A DNA stretch of 64,000 nucleotides from Stenotrophomonas cyclobalanopsidis (GTDB lineage: Bacteria; Pseudomonadota; Gammaproteobacteria; Xanthomonadales; Xanthomonadaceae): the NCBI RefSeq assembly GCF_008710035.1, contig NZ_VYKI01000002.1, positions 1-64,000 of the forward strand. The letters are read 5' to 3'. Below are positions 17,613 to 25,640 of the stretch, piece by piece. The notes beneath the pieces are model-generated. The model made no database searches. It was given only the letters and a program-made list of their open reading frames with translations, and had not been told where the DNA came from. A program made the translations under genes and the position numbers. Within the stretch, counting starts at the first letter, position 1, and the number at the start of each line of letters is the position of its first letter.

Positions 17613-18233
17613 ATGTCCGACACCTTCCACAGCTACCGCCCCGCCGACGGCCACCGCCTGCCACACGACCCGTTCAACGCCATCATCGGCCCGCGCCCGA
17701 TCGGCTGGATCTCCAGCTGCGCCGCCGGCGGCACCCTGAACCTGGCCCCGTACAGCTTCTTCAACGCCTTCAACTACACCCCGCCGATCATCGGCTTCTC
17801 CAGCCAGGGGCGGAAAGACTCGCTGCACAACATCGAGGCTACCGGCGAATTCGTCTGGAACCTGGCCACCTTCGACCTGGCCGAGGCGATGAACGAAAGC
17901 TGCCGCGCGGTCGCGCCGGAGGTCGATGAGTTCAGCCTTGCCGGACTGACGCCGCTGGCGTCCACCCAAGTGCGCCCGCCGCGCGTTGCACAGAGCCCGG
18001 TCAGCATGGAATGCCGCTGCACCCAGATCGTGCGCCTGCGCGATGCCGCCGGCCAGGACACCAACGGCTGGCTGGTGCTGGGCGAGGTGGTGGCGGTGCA
18101 TATCGATGCGCGGCTGCTGGTCAATGGCATTTACGGCACCGTCGCCGCCGATCCGATCCTGCGCGGTGGCGGCCCGGCCGACTATTTCCGGGTCAGCGCC
18201 GAACAGCGCTTCAGCATGTTCCGCCCGGCCTGA
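17613..18233 (+). CDS. Flavin reductase-like FMN-binding domain protein
   Basis: 206 residues with the split-barrel flavin reductase fold. The N-terminal FNAIIGPRPIGWISS and the following NLAPYSFFNAFNYTPPIIGFS block are characteristic of this family, which binds FMN and often supplies reduced flavin to a monooxygenase or reduces small substrates. No partner oxygenase is adjacent. The gene stops 3 bases before the end of the convergent TSUP gene. The start at 17613 is supported by conservation of the sequence rather than by a strong ribosome binding site. Confidence 0.85.
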   Translation: MSDTFHSYRPADGHRLPHDPFNAIIGPRPIGWISSCAAGGTLNLAPYSFFNAFNYTPPIIGFSSQGRKDSLHNIEATGEFVWNLATFDLAEAMNESCRAVAPEVDEFSLAGLTPLASTQVRPPRVAQSPVSMECRCTQIVRLRDAAGQDTNGWLVLGEVVAVHIDARLLVNGIYGTVAADPILRGGGPADYFRVSAEQRFSMFRPA

Positions 18234-18236
18234 GCC

Positions 18237-18986
18237 TCAACGCGACAGCAGCACCGGCAGCGCCGAGCACAGCAGGGCGATGCCGGACGCGGTCAGCAGG
18301 CCCAGCACGATCTGCCGGAAGCGCGCCTCGCTGATGCCGATGTACAGGCGCGCACCCAGCAGCGTCGGCACCAGCATGGCTGGGGCCACGATGACGAAGT
18401 ACGGCAGCATCTGCCGGGTGATCATGCCGTTGCCGACATAGGTGGCCATGGTCACCGCCAGCATGGCCAGGTTGAAGTTCTGGATGACCGCGCGCTGCTC
18501 GTCCTTGGCGAAACCGCGCAACGTGCTCCACAGCGTCGGCACCGGCCCGGCGAAGCCACCGATGCCACTGAGCACGCCGCCGGCCATGCCGGCCACGGCG
18601 TCGCCGATGCGGCCACCCACCGTGATCGGCGGCAGCCTGCGCACCATCAGCATCACCGGGCACCACACCGCCAGAAACCCACCCAGCAAGGCCTTGAACC
18701 AGGCCATGTCCAGCTGCGGCAGCACCATCACGCCCAGCGGAATGCCGGCCAGCCCACCCAGCACGAACGGCAGCAGCAGGCGCAGGTTGAAGCCGCGGCG
18801 CACGGTGAACACCGCCAGCAGCTGGCCGGTCAGCGCACCGAACACCGACAGCGCAGCGGCCAGCCGCGGGTCCAGCCCCCAGGCCCAGAAGGACATCGCC
18901 ACCATGCCGAACGCGAACCCGGAAAGGCCCTGCACGAAGCCAGCGACGATCGCACCGACCGCCACCAGCAGATAGACCGGATCCAT
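18237..18986 (-). CDS. TSUP (TauE/SafE) family permease
   Basis: 249 residues, start at 18986 after GAGGAG. Seven or eight hydrophobic segments and the duplicated glycine-rich motifs GFVQGLSGFAFGM (near 16-28) and GGVLSGIGGFAGP (central) mark the TauE/SafE family, which exports sulfonates, sulfite or organic anions. The substrate is unknown. It is convergent with the flavin reductase and 25 bases downstream of the LysR gene on the same strand, so the two may be cotranscribed. Confidence 0.88.
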   Translation of the reverse strand: MDPVYLLVAVGAIVAGFVQGLSGFAFGMVAMSFWAWGLDPRLAAALSVFGALTGQLLAVFTVRRGFNLRLLLPFVLGGLAGIPLGVMVLPQLDMAWFKALLGGFLAVWCPVMLMVRRLPPITVGGRIGDAVAGMAGGVLSGIGGFAGPVPTLWSTLRGFAKDEQRAVIQNFNLAMLAVTMATYVGNGMITRQMLPYFVIVAPAMLVPTLLGARLYIGISEARFRQIVLGLLTASGIALLCSALPVLLSR

Positions 18987-19011
18987 CACGCTCCTCGTTG
19001 CCGTGGCGTGG

Positions 19012-19920
19012 CTAGCCTGCCCCGCCCGTCCAGCCAGCGTAGTGCGTGGCCAGGTAATCGACCAGCGCGCGCACCTTCGGCGCCAGGGCACGCGCGTGCG
19101 GGTACAGCGCGAAGTAACGGCGCTGGCCGGCATTCCAGGCCGGCAGCACGTGGATCAGGCGACCGCTGCGCAGGTCTTCCTGCACGGTCAACGCAGTAAA
19201 CAGACTGATGCCCATGCCCGCCATCACCGCCGCATGCAGCGCGGGCGTGGCATCCACGCGCAGGCGCTGGCCGGCGTCAACGCTGGCAGTTGCGCCACGC
19301 GGGCCATGCAGCTGCCACGGCGCAGTGGCTGCGGTGGGACTGAAGCCCAGCAAGGTGTGCTGCTGCAGGTCGGTCACCTGCCGCGGCAGGCCGTGCCGGG
19401 CCAGATAGGCAGGGGCGGCGACCAGGATGCGCGGGCAGCTGGCCAGCTCGCGCGCCACCAGCTGGCTGTCCGGTAGCGACGGCGCAATGCGCAGGGCCAG
19501 ATCGAAGCCACCGCCAACGACATCAACCAGCTGGTCGTCGGCCGACAGGTCCAGCGCCACCTGCGGGTAGCGGGCGAGGAAACCGGGCAGCCAGTGCGGC
19601 AGCTCCTGGCTGGCCACCACCTGCGGCACGCTGATGCGCAGGCGCCCGCTGGGCTGGGCCTGGCCGGCGCGTGCGCGGTTATCGGCGGCCTCCAGGCGAT
19701 CCAGCAGAGCCACGGCCTCGCGGTAGTAATCGCGCCCGGCCTCGGTCAGCGACAGGCGCCGGCTGTTGCGGTCGAGCAGGCGCACCTGCAGGTGTTCTTC
19801 CAGTTGCCGCAGCTGCCGCGACATCGCCGAATGGGTGGTGCCCAAGCGCTCGGCGGCGGCGGTGAAACTGCCCGCTTCGACGATGGCGCGCAGCGCGCGC
19901 AGGGCGGCGAAGTGATCCAT
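19012..19920 (-). CDS. LysR-family transcriptional regulator
   Basis: 302 residues. The winged helix-turn-helix at about 3-60 (FTAAAERLGTTHSAMSRQLRQLE) is followed by a periplasmic-binding-type effector domain (about 90-300). The start at 19920 follows GGAG. It lies on the same strand between the isochorismatase-like gene upstream (52 bases) and the TSUP permease downstream. This differs from the divergent layout typical of LysR regulators, so its target is not obvious; the flanking hydrolase and permease are the first candidates. Confidence 0.92.
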   Translation of the reverse strand: MDHFAALRALRAIVEAGSFTAAAERLGTTHSAMSRQLRQLEEHLQVRLLDRNSRRLSLTEAGRDYYREAVALLDRLEAADNRARAGQAQPSGRLRISVPQVVASQELPHWLPGFLARYPQVALDLSADDQLVDVVGGGFDLALRIAPSLPDSQLVARELASCPRILVAAPAYLARHGLPRQVTDLQQHTLLGFSPTAATAPWQLHGPRGATASVDAGQRLRVDATPALHAAVMAGMGISLFTALTVQEDLRSGRLIHVLPAWNAGQRRYFALYPHARALAPKVRALVDYLATHYAGWTGGAG

Positions 19921-19972
19921 CGAAGGCAGCTCCCGGAAGCGGAGCCCGCGATCTGCGGGCCCCGCCAGCTTA

Positions 19973-20716
19973 TCAAGCGCCGTCGCCGGCCTTGCGCACC
20001 GGCAGCGCCAGCAGCGCCTCGGTGCTGACCACTTCACCGAAGGCGTCCTCGATCTGTGCCAGCGAGGCTTCGTGCAGCGCGCGGTGACCGATGCGCTGGC
20101 CGCCGGCCAGGTCCAGGTCGCGGCTGGCGGTGGCATCGCCGGCCACGATCACCCGGTAACCGCGCGGCGCCGCAGCGGCATCGCGCGCAGCCCCCACCAC
20201 GCAGGCATGGGTCTGCAGGCCGGTGACGATCAAGGTATCGATGCCGGCGTCTTTCAGCACCGTGTCGAGCACGGCGGCCGAAGCACCGGCAAACACGCTG
20301 ACGTTGTCCTTCTGCACCACCGTCTCGCCCTGGCGCGGCTGCAGGTCGCGATGGAAGGCGGCATTGACGCTGCCCTGCGCGAACAGCGGCGCGCCTGCCG
20401 GCAGCACGTGCTGCACGTGGATCACCCGGATGCCATGGGCATCGGCGAACTGCACCACGCGCTTGGCCTGGCGCAGCGAAGCCACGCCATCGGGAATGAC
20501 CATGCGGCCACCGGCGAAGCCCGGCGCGGCACTGGCGTCGAAGTACTCGTTCTGGAAATCGATGACCAGCACGGCGGTCTTCGCGGCATCCAGTGCGGTG
20601 ACCGACGGCGCACCGGCCATGTGGCGGATGGTGGGATGGGCCGGCTCGGCAGCGGCGACCGGCGCGGCGGCGGCCATGCCGATCAGGCTGGCCAGGCCGA
20701 AGGCGGAAAGGTTCAT
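19973..20716 (-). CDS. Exported isochorismatase-like cysteine hydrolase
   Basis: 247 residues. An N-terminal signal peptide (about 1-23, ending VAAA) precedes an isochorismatase-family domain with the catalytic triad D53 (VIDFQNEY), K136 (VQKDNVS) and C172 (THACV). Family members hydrolyse isochorismate, nicotinamide or similar amides. The start at 20716 follows AGGAG. Most relatives are cytoplasmic, so the signal peptide is notable: the enzyme should act in the periplasm or outside. It precedes a LysR regulator and a TSUP permease on the same strand, suggesting uptake or export of a small amide or acid. Confidence 0.88.
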   Translation of the reverse strand: MNLSAFGLASLIGMAAAAPVAAAEPAHPTIRHMAGAPSVTALDAAKTAVLVIDFQNEYFDASAAPGFAGGRMVIPDGVASLRQAKRVVQFADAHGIRVIHVQHVLPAGAPLFAQGSVNAAFHRDLQPRQGETVVQKDNVSVFAGASAAVLDTVLKDAGIDTLIVTGLQTHACVVGAARDAAAAPRGYRVIVAGDATASRDLDLAGGQRIGHRALHEASLAQIEDAFGEVVSTEALLALPVRKAGDGA

Positions 20717-20817
20717 GGGGCGACTCCTGTGCGGTGGGAAGTGGGCACAGGATGCGGAGCGGATGGCGCAAGAACCAGCGGATACGGGCCACTTTATGTG
20801 TGCTTTTGGCCAACTTT

Positions 20818-20871
20818 AGTGTCGAGCCATGCTCGACTGCTCCTGCGTAGTCGAGCATGGCTCGACTCTAC
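20818..20871. repeat. Inverted pair of GTCGAGC-type REPs
   Basis: Two copies of the TCGAGCCATGCTCGA palindrome in opposite orientation (20818-20840 and 20847-20871). The right copy ends in CTAC (GTAG on the minus strand). The whole can fold into one long cruciform. Confidence 0.8.
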
Positions 20872-20940
20872 AAAGGGCCGTAAACGCAACGGGGCGCCCG
20901 AAGGCACCCCGCTGTGGATCAACCGAGGTTGGCCAGCCGC

Positions 20941-21945
20941 TTACAGGCGGCTGGCGATGGCCTGGGCGAAGCTCATGGTGGTACCGGTGCCGCCGAGGTC
21001 GCCGGTCAGCGAATCCTTGGCTTCCATGGTGGCCACGATGGCCTTGCGCAGGCGCTCGGCGTTTTCCGGCTGGCCGACATGGTCCAGCATCTGTGCAGCT
21101 GCCAGCAGCAGCGCGCACGGGTTGGCCTTGCCCTGGCCGGCGATGTCCGGCGCGGTGCCGTGCACGGCTTCGAAGATCGCCGCGTCCTTGCCGATGTTGG
21201 CACCCGGGGCCAGGCCCAGGCCGCCGACGAGGCCGGCGCACAGGTCGGAGATGATGTCGCCGAACAGGTTGGTGGTGACGATCACGTCGAACTGTTCCGG
21301 ACGCATCACCAGCTGCATGCAGCAGTTGTCGACGATCATTTCCTGGAACTCGATGTCCGGGTACTGCGCCGCCACTTCACGGGCGACGTTCAGGAACAGG
21401 CCCGAGGTCGACTTGATGATGTTGGCCTTGTGCACGGCGGTGACCTTCTTGCGGCCGACGCTGCGGGCCAGCTCGAAGGCGTAGCGCACGATGCGCTCGG
21501 AGCCCTTGCGGGTGATGCGGGTGCCGGAGAAGGCGGTCTCGCCGTCAGCCGAGACTTCCTGGCCTTCGGCCAGGTACGCACCTTCGGTGTTCTCACGAAC
21601 GGTGATCAGGTCGACCTTGTCGAAGCGCGACTTGGTGTTCGGGAAGGTGTGGGCCGGACGCACGTTGGCGTACAGGTCGAAGTGGCGGCGCAGGCTGACG
21701 TTGATCGAGGTGAAGCCACCACCGACCGGGGTGGTCAGCGGGCTCTTCAGCGCGACCTTGTTGCGCGCGATCGATTCCAGGGTCACCGCCGGCATCAGGT
21801 CGCCGTGCTTTTCCAGGGCCGCCAGGCCGGCGTCCGCATCTTCGTACTCCAGGCCAGCGTTGAGCTGGTCGAGGACGAACAGGGTGGCGTCCATGATTTC
21901 CGGGCCGATGCCGTCGCCGCGGATGACCGTAATTTTCTGCGTCAT
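20941..21945 (-). CDS. icd: NAD-dependent isocitrate dehydrogenase (IMDH/ICDH family)
   Basis: 334 residues. The IDH/IMDH signature NLFGDIISDLCAGLVGGLGLAPGAN is near 217-241, written here only as key residues D-I-x-S-D-x-x-A and GxLGLxPxxN. The SxNxxLRxxxDLYANVRP block binds substrate. The length and the YANVRP motif fit the homoisocitrate/isocitrate NAD-type enzymes that replace NADP-IDH in xanthomonads. It oxidises isocitrate to 2-oxoglutarate in the TCA cycle. The start at 21945 (MTQKITVIRGDGIGPE) is fixed by conservation; no clear ribosome binding site is seen. Isopropylmalate dehydrogenase is less likely because no leu genes are nearby. Confidence 0.88.
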   Translation of the reverse strand: MTQKITVIRGDGIGPEIMDATLFVLDQLNAGLEYEDADAGLAALEKHGDLMPAVTLESIARNKVALKSPLTTPVGGGFTSINVSLRRHFDLYANVRPAHTFPNTKSRFDKVDLITVRENTEGAYLAEGQEVSADGETAFSGTRITRKGSERIVRYAFELARSVGRKKVTAVHKANIIKSTSGLFLNVAREVAAQYPDIEFQEMIVDNCCMQLVMRPEQFDVIVTTNLFGDIISDLCAGLVGGLGLAPGANIGKDAAIFEAVHGTAPDIAGQGKANPCALLLAAAQMLDHVGQPENAERLRKAIVATMEAKDSLTGDLGGTGTTMSFAQAIASRL

Positions 21946-22130
21946 TGATCGATGTTCCGAACAGGGGGGAATACGCCGTCCGGACGTGCCCGGAAACGCC
22001 GGCGCTAAGGAAGTTTCACCCGCAATTATGCCTGAGCCGGGGCCGAGGTCCCAAATAGACCATGGTCCCACTCCCCGGCTCAGGCAGAATTGCCCGCGCA
22101 TTTCTCCTTATCCCCGCGCCTGTCGGCGCG

Positions 22131-22151
22131 CCCCCTTGAACAACAAGGGGG
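22131..22151. repeat. CCCCCTTG hairpin in the icd upstream gap
   Basis: CCCCCTTG and CAAGGGGG pair around a 5-base loop. The 315-base gap from 21946 to 22260 otherwise contains an inverted REP pair and no gene that I can support. Confidence 0.5.
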
Positions 22152-22195
22152 CTCCTGGGCGGTTGGATCGCGGGAAAGACCCCGGCGCGCGTCCG

Positions 22196-22259
22196 GTAGC
22201 GCCGGGCCATGCCCGGCGGGAGGGACTGCCGCTATTCGCCGGGCATGGCTCGGCGCTAC
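22196..22259. repeat. Inverted pair of GTAG-type REPs
   Basis: A GCCGGGC-stem copy on plus (22196-22218) and one on minus (22237-22259). The pair ends 1 base before the stop codon of the CMD-family gene. Confidence 0.85.
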
Positions 22260-22260
22260 C

Positions 22261-22653
22261 TCAGTGCTCGTGCGCTTCCGGGGCGGCGGCGCCGCCTTCG
22301 AGCTGGTCGAGGAAGTCGACCGCGCGGCGCAGGTGCGGGATCACGATGGAACCGCCGACCACCAGGCCGACCGAGAAGGTCTCGAAGAACTCCTCGCGGG
22401 TCACGCCGGCTTCCTTGCACTGGGCCACGTGGTAGCTGATGCAGTCGTCGCAGCGCAGCACCATCGAGGCCACCAGGCCCAGCAGTTCCTTGGTCTTCAC
22501 GTCCAGCGCGCCGGCCTGGTAGGTCTGCGTGTCCAGCGCGAAGAAGCGCCGCACCACCTGGTTCGGCTCGCCCAGGATGCGTTCGTTCATGCGCCTGCGG
22601 AACGCAGTGAATTCGGCAATGCGGTCCCTGCTGCCGTCGTCGGCCGCGCTCAT
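22261..22653 (-). CDS. Carboxymuconolactone decarboxylase (AhpD-like) family protein
   Basis: 130 residues, all alpha-helical by composition. The CMD-fold redox motif is C68-x2-C71-x3-H75 (RCDDCISYH), as in AhpD-type disulfide reductases. Its ATG overlaps the stop of the glutaredoxin gene by the ATGA arrangement at 22650-22653, so the two are translationally coupled. That supports a thiol-peroxidase or disulfide-reductase role rather than lactone decarboxylation. The C-terminus is a short low-complexity tail ending AHEH. Confidence 0.85.
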   Translation of the reverse strand: MSAADDGSRDRIAEFTAFRRRMNERILGEPNQVVRRFFALDTQTYQAGALDVKTKELLGLVASMVLRCDDCISYHVAQCKEAGVTREEFFETFSVGLVVGGSIVIPHLRRAVDFLDQLEGGAAAPEAHEH

Positions 22654-22940
22654 GCCTGGCCCTGCCCGGCCAGCAGCGGCTCGAGCTTGCCTTCGCGATG
22701 CAGGGCCATCATGTCGTCGTAGCCGCCGACATGGACGTCACCAACGAAGATCTGCGGCACGCTGGTGCGGCGGGTCAGGGACATCATCTTCTCGCGCTCG
22801 ACCGGGTCAAGGTCGATGCGGACCTCGGTCCACTGCTGGCCCTTGCTCTTGAGGAAGTTCTTGGCCGCCACGCAGTACGGGCAGACGGCGGTGGAATAGA
22901 TGGTGATGGCGGGCGAGGCGCCAGCGGACTGGTCTGTCAC
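22650..22940 (-). CDS. grxC: Glutaredoxin 3-type
   Basis: 96 residues from a GTG start at 22940, chosen because GGAG lies 6 bases upstream; an in-frame ATG at 22970 has no ribosome binding site. The active site is C20-P-Y-C23 and the glutathione-binding block is TSVPQIFVGDVHVGGYDD. The product reduces protein disulfides and mixed disulfides with glutathione in the cytoplasm. It overlaps the CMD-family gene downstream. Upstream it is divergent from the BepA-like gene, with the start region in between. Confidence 0.9.
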   Translation of the reverse strand: MTDQSAGASPAITIYSTAVCPYCVAAKNFLKSKGQQWTEVRIDLDPVEREKMMSLTRRTSVPQIFVGDVHVGGYDDMMALHREGKLEPLLAGQGQA

Positions 22941-23028
22941 GGGAAACTCCACGATGGATCGACGGTCCATATATGGTACCGGTGTGCTGGAATTTCCACG
23001 CCACGACCGCAACACTGTGGATTAACGA

Positions 23029-24729
23029 ATGGTTGCCCCCTGCCCTGCCACGCTTGGCGCGCCCCGCCCGAGGACCTCCCGCTTGCGAGCCCTGCTGCTG
23101 ACTACCGCCGTCACCCTGGCCCTGGCCATGCCGCTGGCCCAGGCCCAGGAGAAGCTGCCGGACATCGGGTCGTCGGCCGGCGAACTGCTGACCCCGGCCC
23201 GGCAGGCCGAGTACGGCGCGATGATGCTGCGCGAGCTGCGCAACTACGGGTACCTGCTGGACGATCCGCTGGTCAACGACTGGCTGCAGACCATGGGCAC
23301 CCGCCTGGGTTCCAACAGCGACCAGCCCCGCCAGCCCTATACGTTCTTCATCATGAAGGACCGCCAGATCAACGCCTTCGCGACCCTGGGCGGCTATATC
23401 GGGGTCAACGCCGGCCTGGTGCTGACCGCCGAGCGCGAGGACGAGGTGGCAGCGGTGCTGTCCCATGAAATCGCCCACGTCACCCAGCAGCACGTGCTGC
23501 GCGGGGTCGAGCGCGCCCAGCGCGACCAGATCCCGATCCTGCTGGGCATGCTGGCGGCAGTGGTCGCCGCCCAGGCCAGCAACAGCTCGTCCTCCGGCAA
23601 CGCGACCATGGCCGCGATCAGCTCGGGCATGGGCCTGATGCAGCAGCGGCAGATCAATTACACCCGCTCCAACGAATCGGAGGCCGACCGGCTGGGCATC
23701 CGCACCCTGTCCCGCAGCGGCTACGACGTGGACGCCATGGCCGGCTTCTTCGAGCGGATGTCGGCCGCCATGCGTGGCAACGACGGCGGCTACCAGGCCC
23801 CCGACTTCCTGCAGACCCACCCGGTCAACACCACCCGCATCAGCGAGGCCAAGGCCCGCGCCCAGCAGATGAAGAAGGACACGGTGCTGCTGACCACCAG
23901 CACCCCCAGCGGCGAGCGCAAGGAGCGGGTCAACCCGGCCGACCCCAGCCTGGGCGAGCCGCTGCTGCGCGGCAGCAACCCACTGCTGCCCAGCAGCGTG
24001 CTGCGCCTGCCGATCGGCCAGCTCAGCCGCGGTGCCAGCGGCGACTTCGACTGGGCCCGCGAGCGCCTGCGGGTGCTCAGCGCCGACACCACGCCGGACC
24101 TGGAACGCGAGTACGCCGACCTGGCCCGGCGCCAGAAGGACGGCCTGACCGACGCCCAGCGCTATGGCCAGGCCCTGGCTGCCATGCGCGGCGGCCGCGC
24201 CGGCGCCAACCAGGCCCGGCAGGCCCTGGCCAGCCTGCTGCAGACCCATCCGGACAGCCTGTTCGTGGCCCTGGCCCTGGGCGAGGCGGAATCCCGTGCC
24301 GGCCAGCCGGTCCAGGCCAGCGCACGCTTCGAACAGCTGCTGCGCGAACACCCCAACAGCCGCCCGGTGGCGCTGACCTACGCCGAAATCCTGAATGAGC
24401 AGGGCGGACGCGAGGCCGGCCAGCGCGCCCAGGCGATGCTGCGGCCCTTGCTGTCGCAAAGCGGTAACGATCCGGTTTTCCAGCAGCGCTACGCCCGTGC
24501 CAGCGAACTGGCCGGGGACAGCGTGCGGGCCAGCGAGGCCTATGCCGAGGCAGCCTTCCTCGGCGGCCGCCCGGAGCAGGCGCTGATGCAGCTGCAGGCG
24601 CTCAAGCGCAACCCCGAGCTGGACTATGTCGGCCGTGCGCGGGTGGATGCGCGCATCGAGACCATCACCCCCACCGTGCTGGAGCTGCGCCGCCAGGGCG
24701 TGCAGGACCCGGAGCTGGACCGGCGCTGA
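23029..24729 (+). CDS. bepA: BepA-like periplasmic M48 metalloprotease with TPR domain
   Basis: 566 residues. A signal peptide (about 19-38, ending AQAQ) precedes a zinc-metalloprotease domain with HEIAH (146-150) and the third ligand E216 in NESEAD, then a C-terminal tetratricopeptide-repeat half (about 350-550). BepA works in the periplasm on outer-membrane assembly: it degrades or matures stalled LptD and other barrel proteins. The start is uncertain. ATG at 23029 gives a long N-region, while TTG at 23083 has GAGGA upstream and gives a tight signal peptide (LRALLLTTAV). The gene ends 47 bases before the Pho box of phoB. Confidence 0.9.
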   Translation: MVAPCPATLGAPRPRTSRLRALLLTTAVTLALAMPLAQAQEKLPDIGSSAGELLTPARQAEYGAMMLRELRNYGYLLDDPLVNDWLQTMGTRLGSNSDQPRQPYTFFIMKDRQINAFATLGGYIGVNAGLVLTAEREDEVAAVLSHEIAHVTQQHVLRGVERAQRDQIPILLGMLAAVVAAQASNSSSSGNATMAAISSGMGLMQQRQINYTRSNESEADRLGIRTLSRSGYDVDAMAGFFERMSAAMRGNDGGYQAPDFLQTHPVNTTRISEAKARAQQMKKDTVLLTTSTPSGERKERVNPADPSLGEPLLRGSNPLLPSSVLRLPIGQLSRGASGDFDWARERLRVLSADTTPDLEREYADLARRQKDGLTDAQRYGQALAAMRGGRAGANQARQALASLLQTHPDSLFVALALGEAESRAGQPVQASARFEQLLREHPNSRPVALTYAEILNEQGGREAGQRAQAMLRPLLSQSGNDPVFQQRYARASELAGDSVRASEAYAEAAFLGGRPEQALMQLQALKRNPELDYVGRARVDARIETITPTVLELRRQGVQDPELDRR

Positions 24730-24775
24730 GCGCCGCATGACCGGGGGATGGCAATCCTCGCCGATCCCGGCCGGG

Positions 24776-24793
24776 CAGTCACAAACATGTCAT
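24776..24793 (+). promoter_or_regulatory. Pho box upstream of phoB
   Basis: CAGTCAC-AAAC-ATGTCAT matches the two 7-base direct repeats with 4-base spacing of the PhoB site (CTGTCAT, 11-base period). It lies 52 bases before the GTG of phoB, consistent with autoregulation. Confidence 0.75.
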
Positions 24794-24845
24794 CAAACCG
24801 TAGTCTACTGGCACCACTCCAGTAACCGAGCCCTACGGTGTCCTC

Positions 24846-25535
24846 GTGCAGAAACGCATCCTGATCGTCGATGACGAGCCCGCGATCCGCGAAATGGTCG
24901 CCTTCGCCCTCCGCAAGGGCGATTACGAACCCGTCCACGCCGGCGATGCCCGCGAGGCCCAGACCGCGATCGCCGACCGCGTCCCCGACCTGATCCTGCT
25001 GGACTGGATGCTGCCCGGCACCAGTGGCCTGGACCTGGCCCGTCGCTGGCGCAAGGAAACCCTGACCCGCGAAGTGCCGATCATCATGCTGACCGCGCGC
25101 GGCGAAGAGAACGATCGCGTCGGCGGCCTCGAAGCCGGTGTCGACGACTACGTAGTCAAGCCGTTCTCGGCCCGCGAACTGCTGGCCCGCATCCGCGCGG
25201 TCATGCGCCGCGCCCGTGACGACGACGAAGACGGCAGCGTGGCCGTCGGCCCGATCCGCATCGACGGCGCCGCCCACCGCGTGTTCGCCAACGAACAGCC
25301 GGTGCCGATCGGCCCGACCGAATACCGCCTGCTGCACTTCTTCATGACCCACCCCGAGCGCGTCTACACCCGCGCCCAGCTGCTGGACCATGTGTGGGGC
25401 GGCAGCGTGTACGTGGAAGAACGCACCATCGACGTGCACATCCGCCGCCTGCGCAAGACGCTGGAACCGTTCAATGCCGAGAACATGGTGCAGACCGTGC
25501 GCGGCGCCGGTTACCGCTTCTCCAACGCGACCTGA
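24846..25535 (+). CDS. phoB: Phosphate regulon response regulator PhoB
   Basis: 229 residues from a GTG start. The receiver domain has the acidic pocket at D9-D10, phospho-acceptor D53 (LLDWMLPG) and K105 region (VVKPFS), followed by an OmpR-type winged helix (about 130-229). It activates phosphate-starvation genes. The identity is supported by the adjacent phoR, ppk and ppx and by the Pho box upstream. The GTG is preferred because the conserved QKRILIVDDEP follows directly. Confidence 0.95.
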   Translation: MQKRILIVDDEPAIREMVAFALRKGDYEPVHAGDAREAQTAIADRVPDLILLDWMLPGTSGLDLARRWRKETLTREVPIIMLTARGEENDRVGGLEAGVDDYVVKPFSARELLARIRAVMRRARDDDEDGSVAVGPIRIDGAAHRVFANEQPVPIGPTEYRLLHFFMTHPERVYTRAQLLDHVWGGSVYVEERTIDVHIRRLRKTLEPFNAENMVQTVRGAGYRFSNAT

Positions 25536-25640
25536 GCCTCGTCGTGCCGGCACCGCGCACCCGCGGGGTGCCGGTGTCGGCAACTCTGCTATAACCCTCG
25601 ATTCACCGCGTGAACCGCCGCCTCCAACGACGAGACCGCA

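Noticed and set aside
20941..21945. 3-isopropylmalate dehydrogenase as the identity of this gene
   Set aside because: Same superfamily, but there are no leu neighbours, and the YANVRP-type substrate block and length fit NAD-isocitrate dehydrogenase; a database comparison would settle it.
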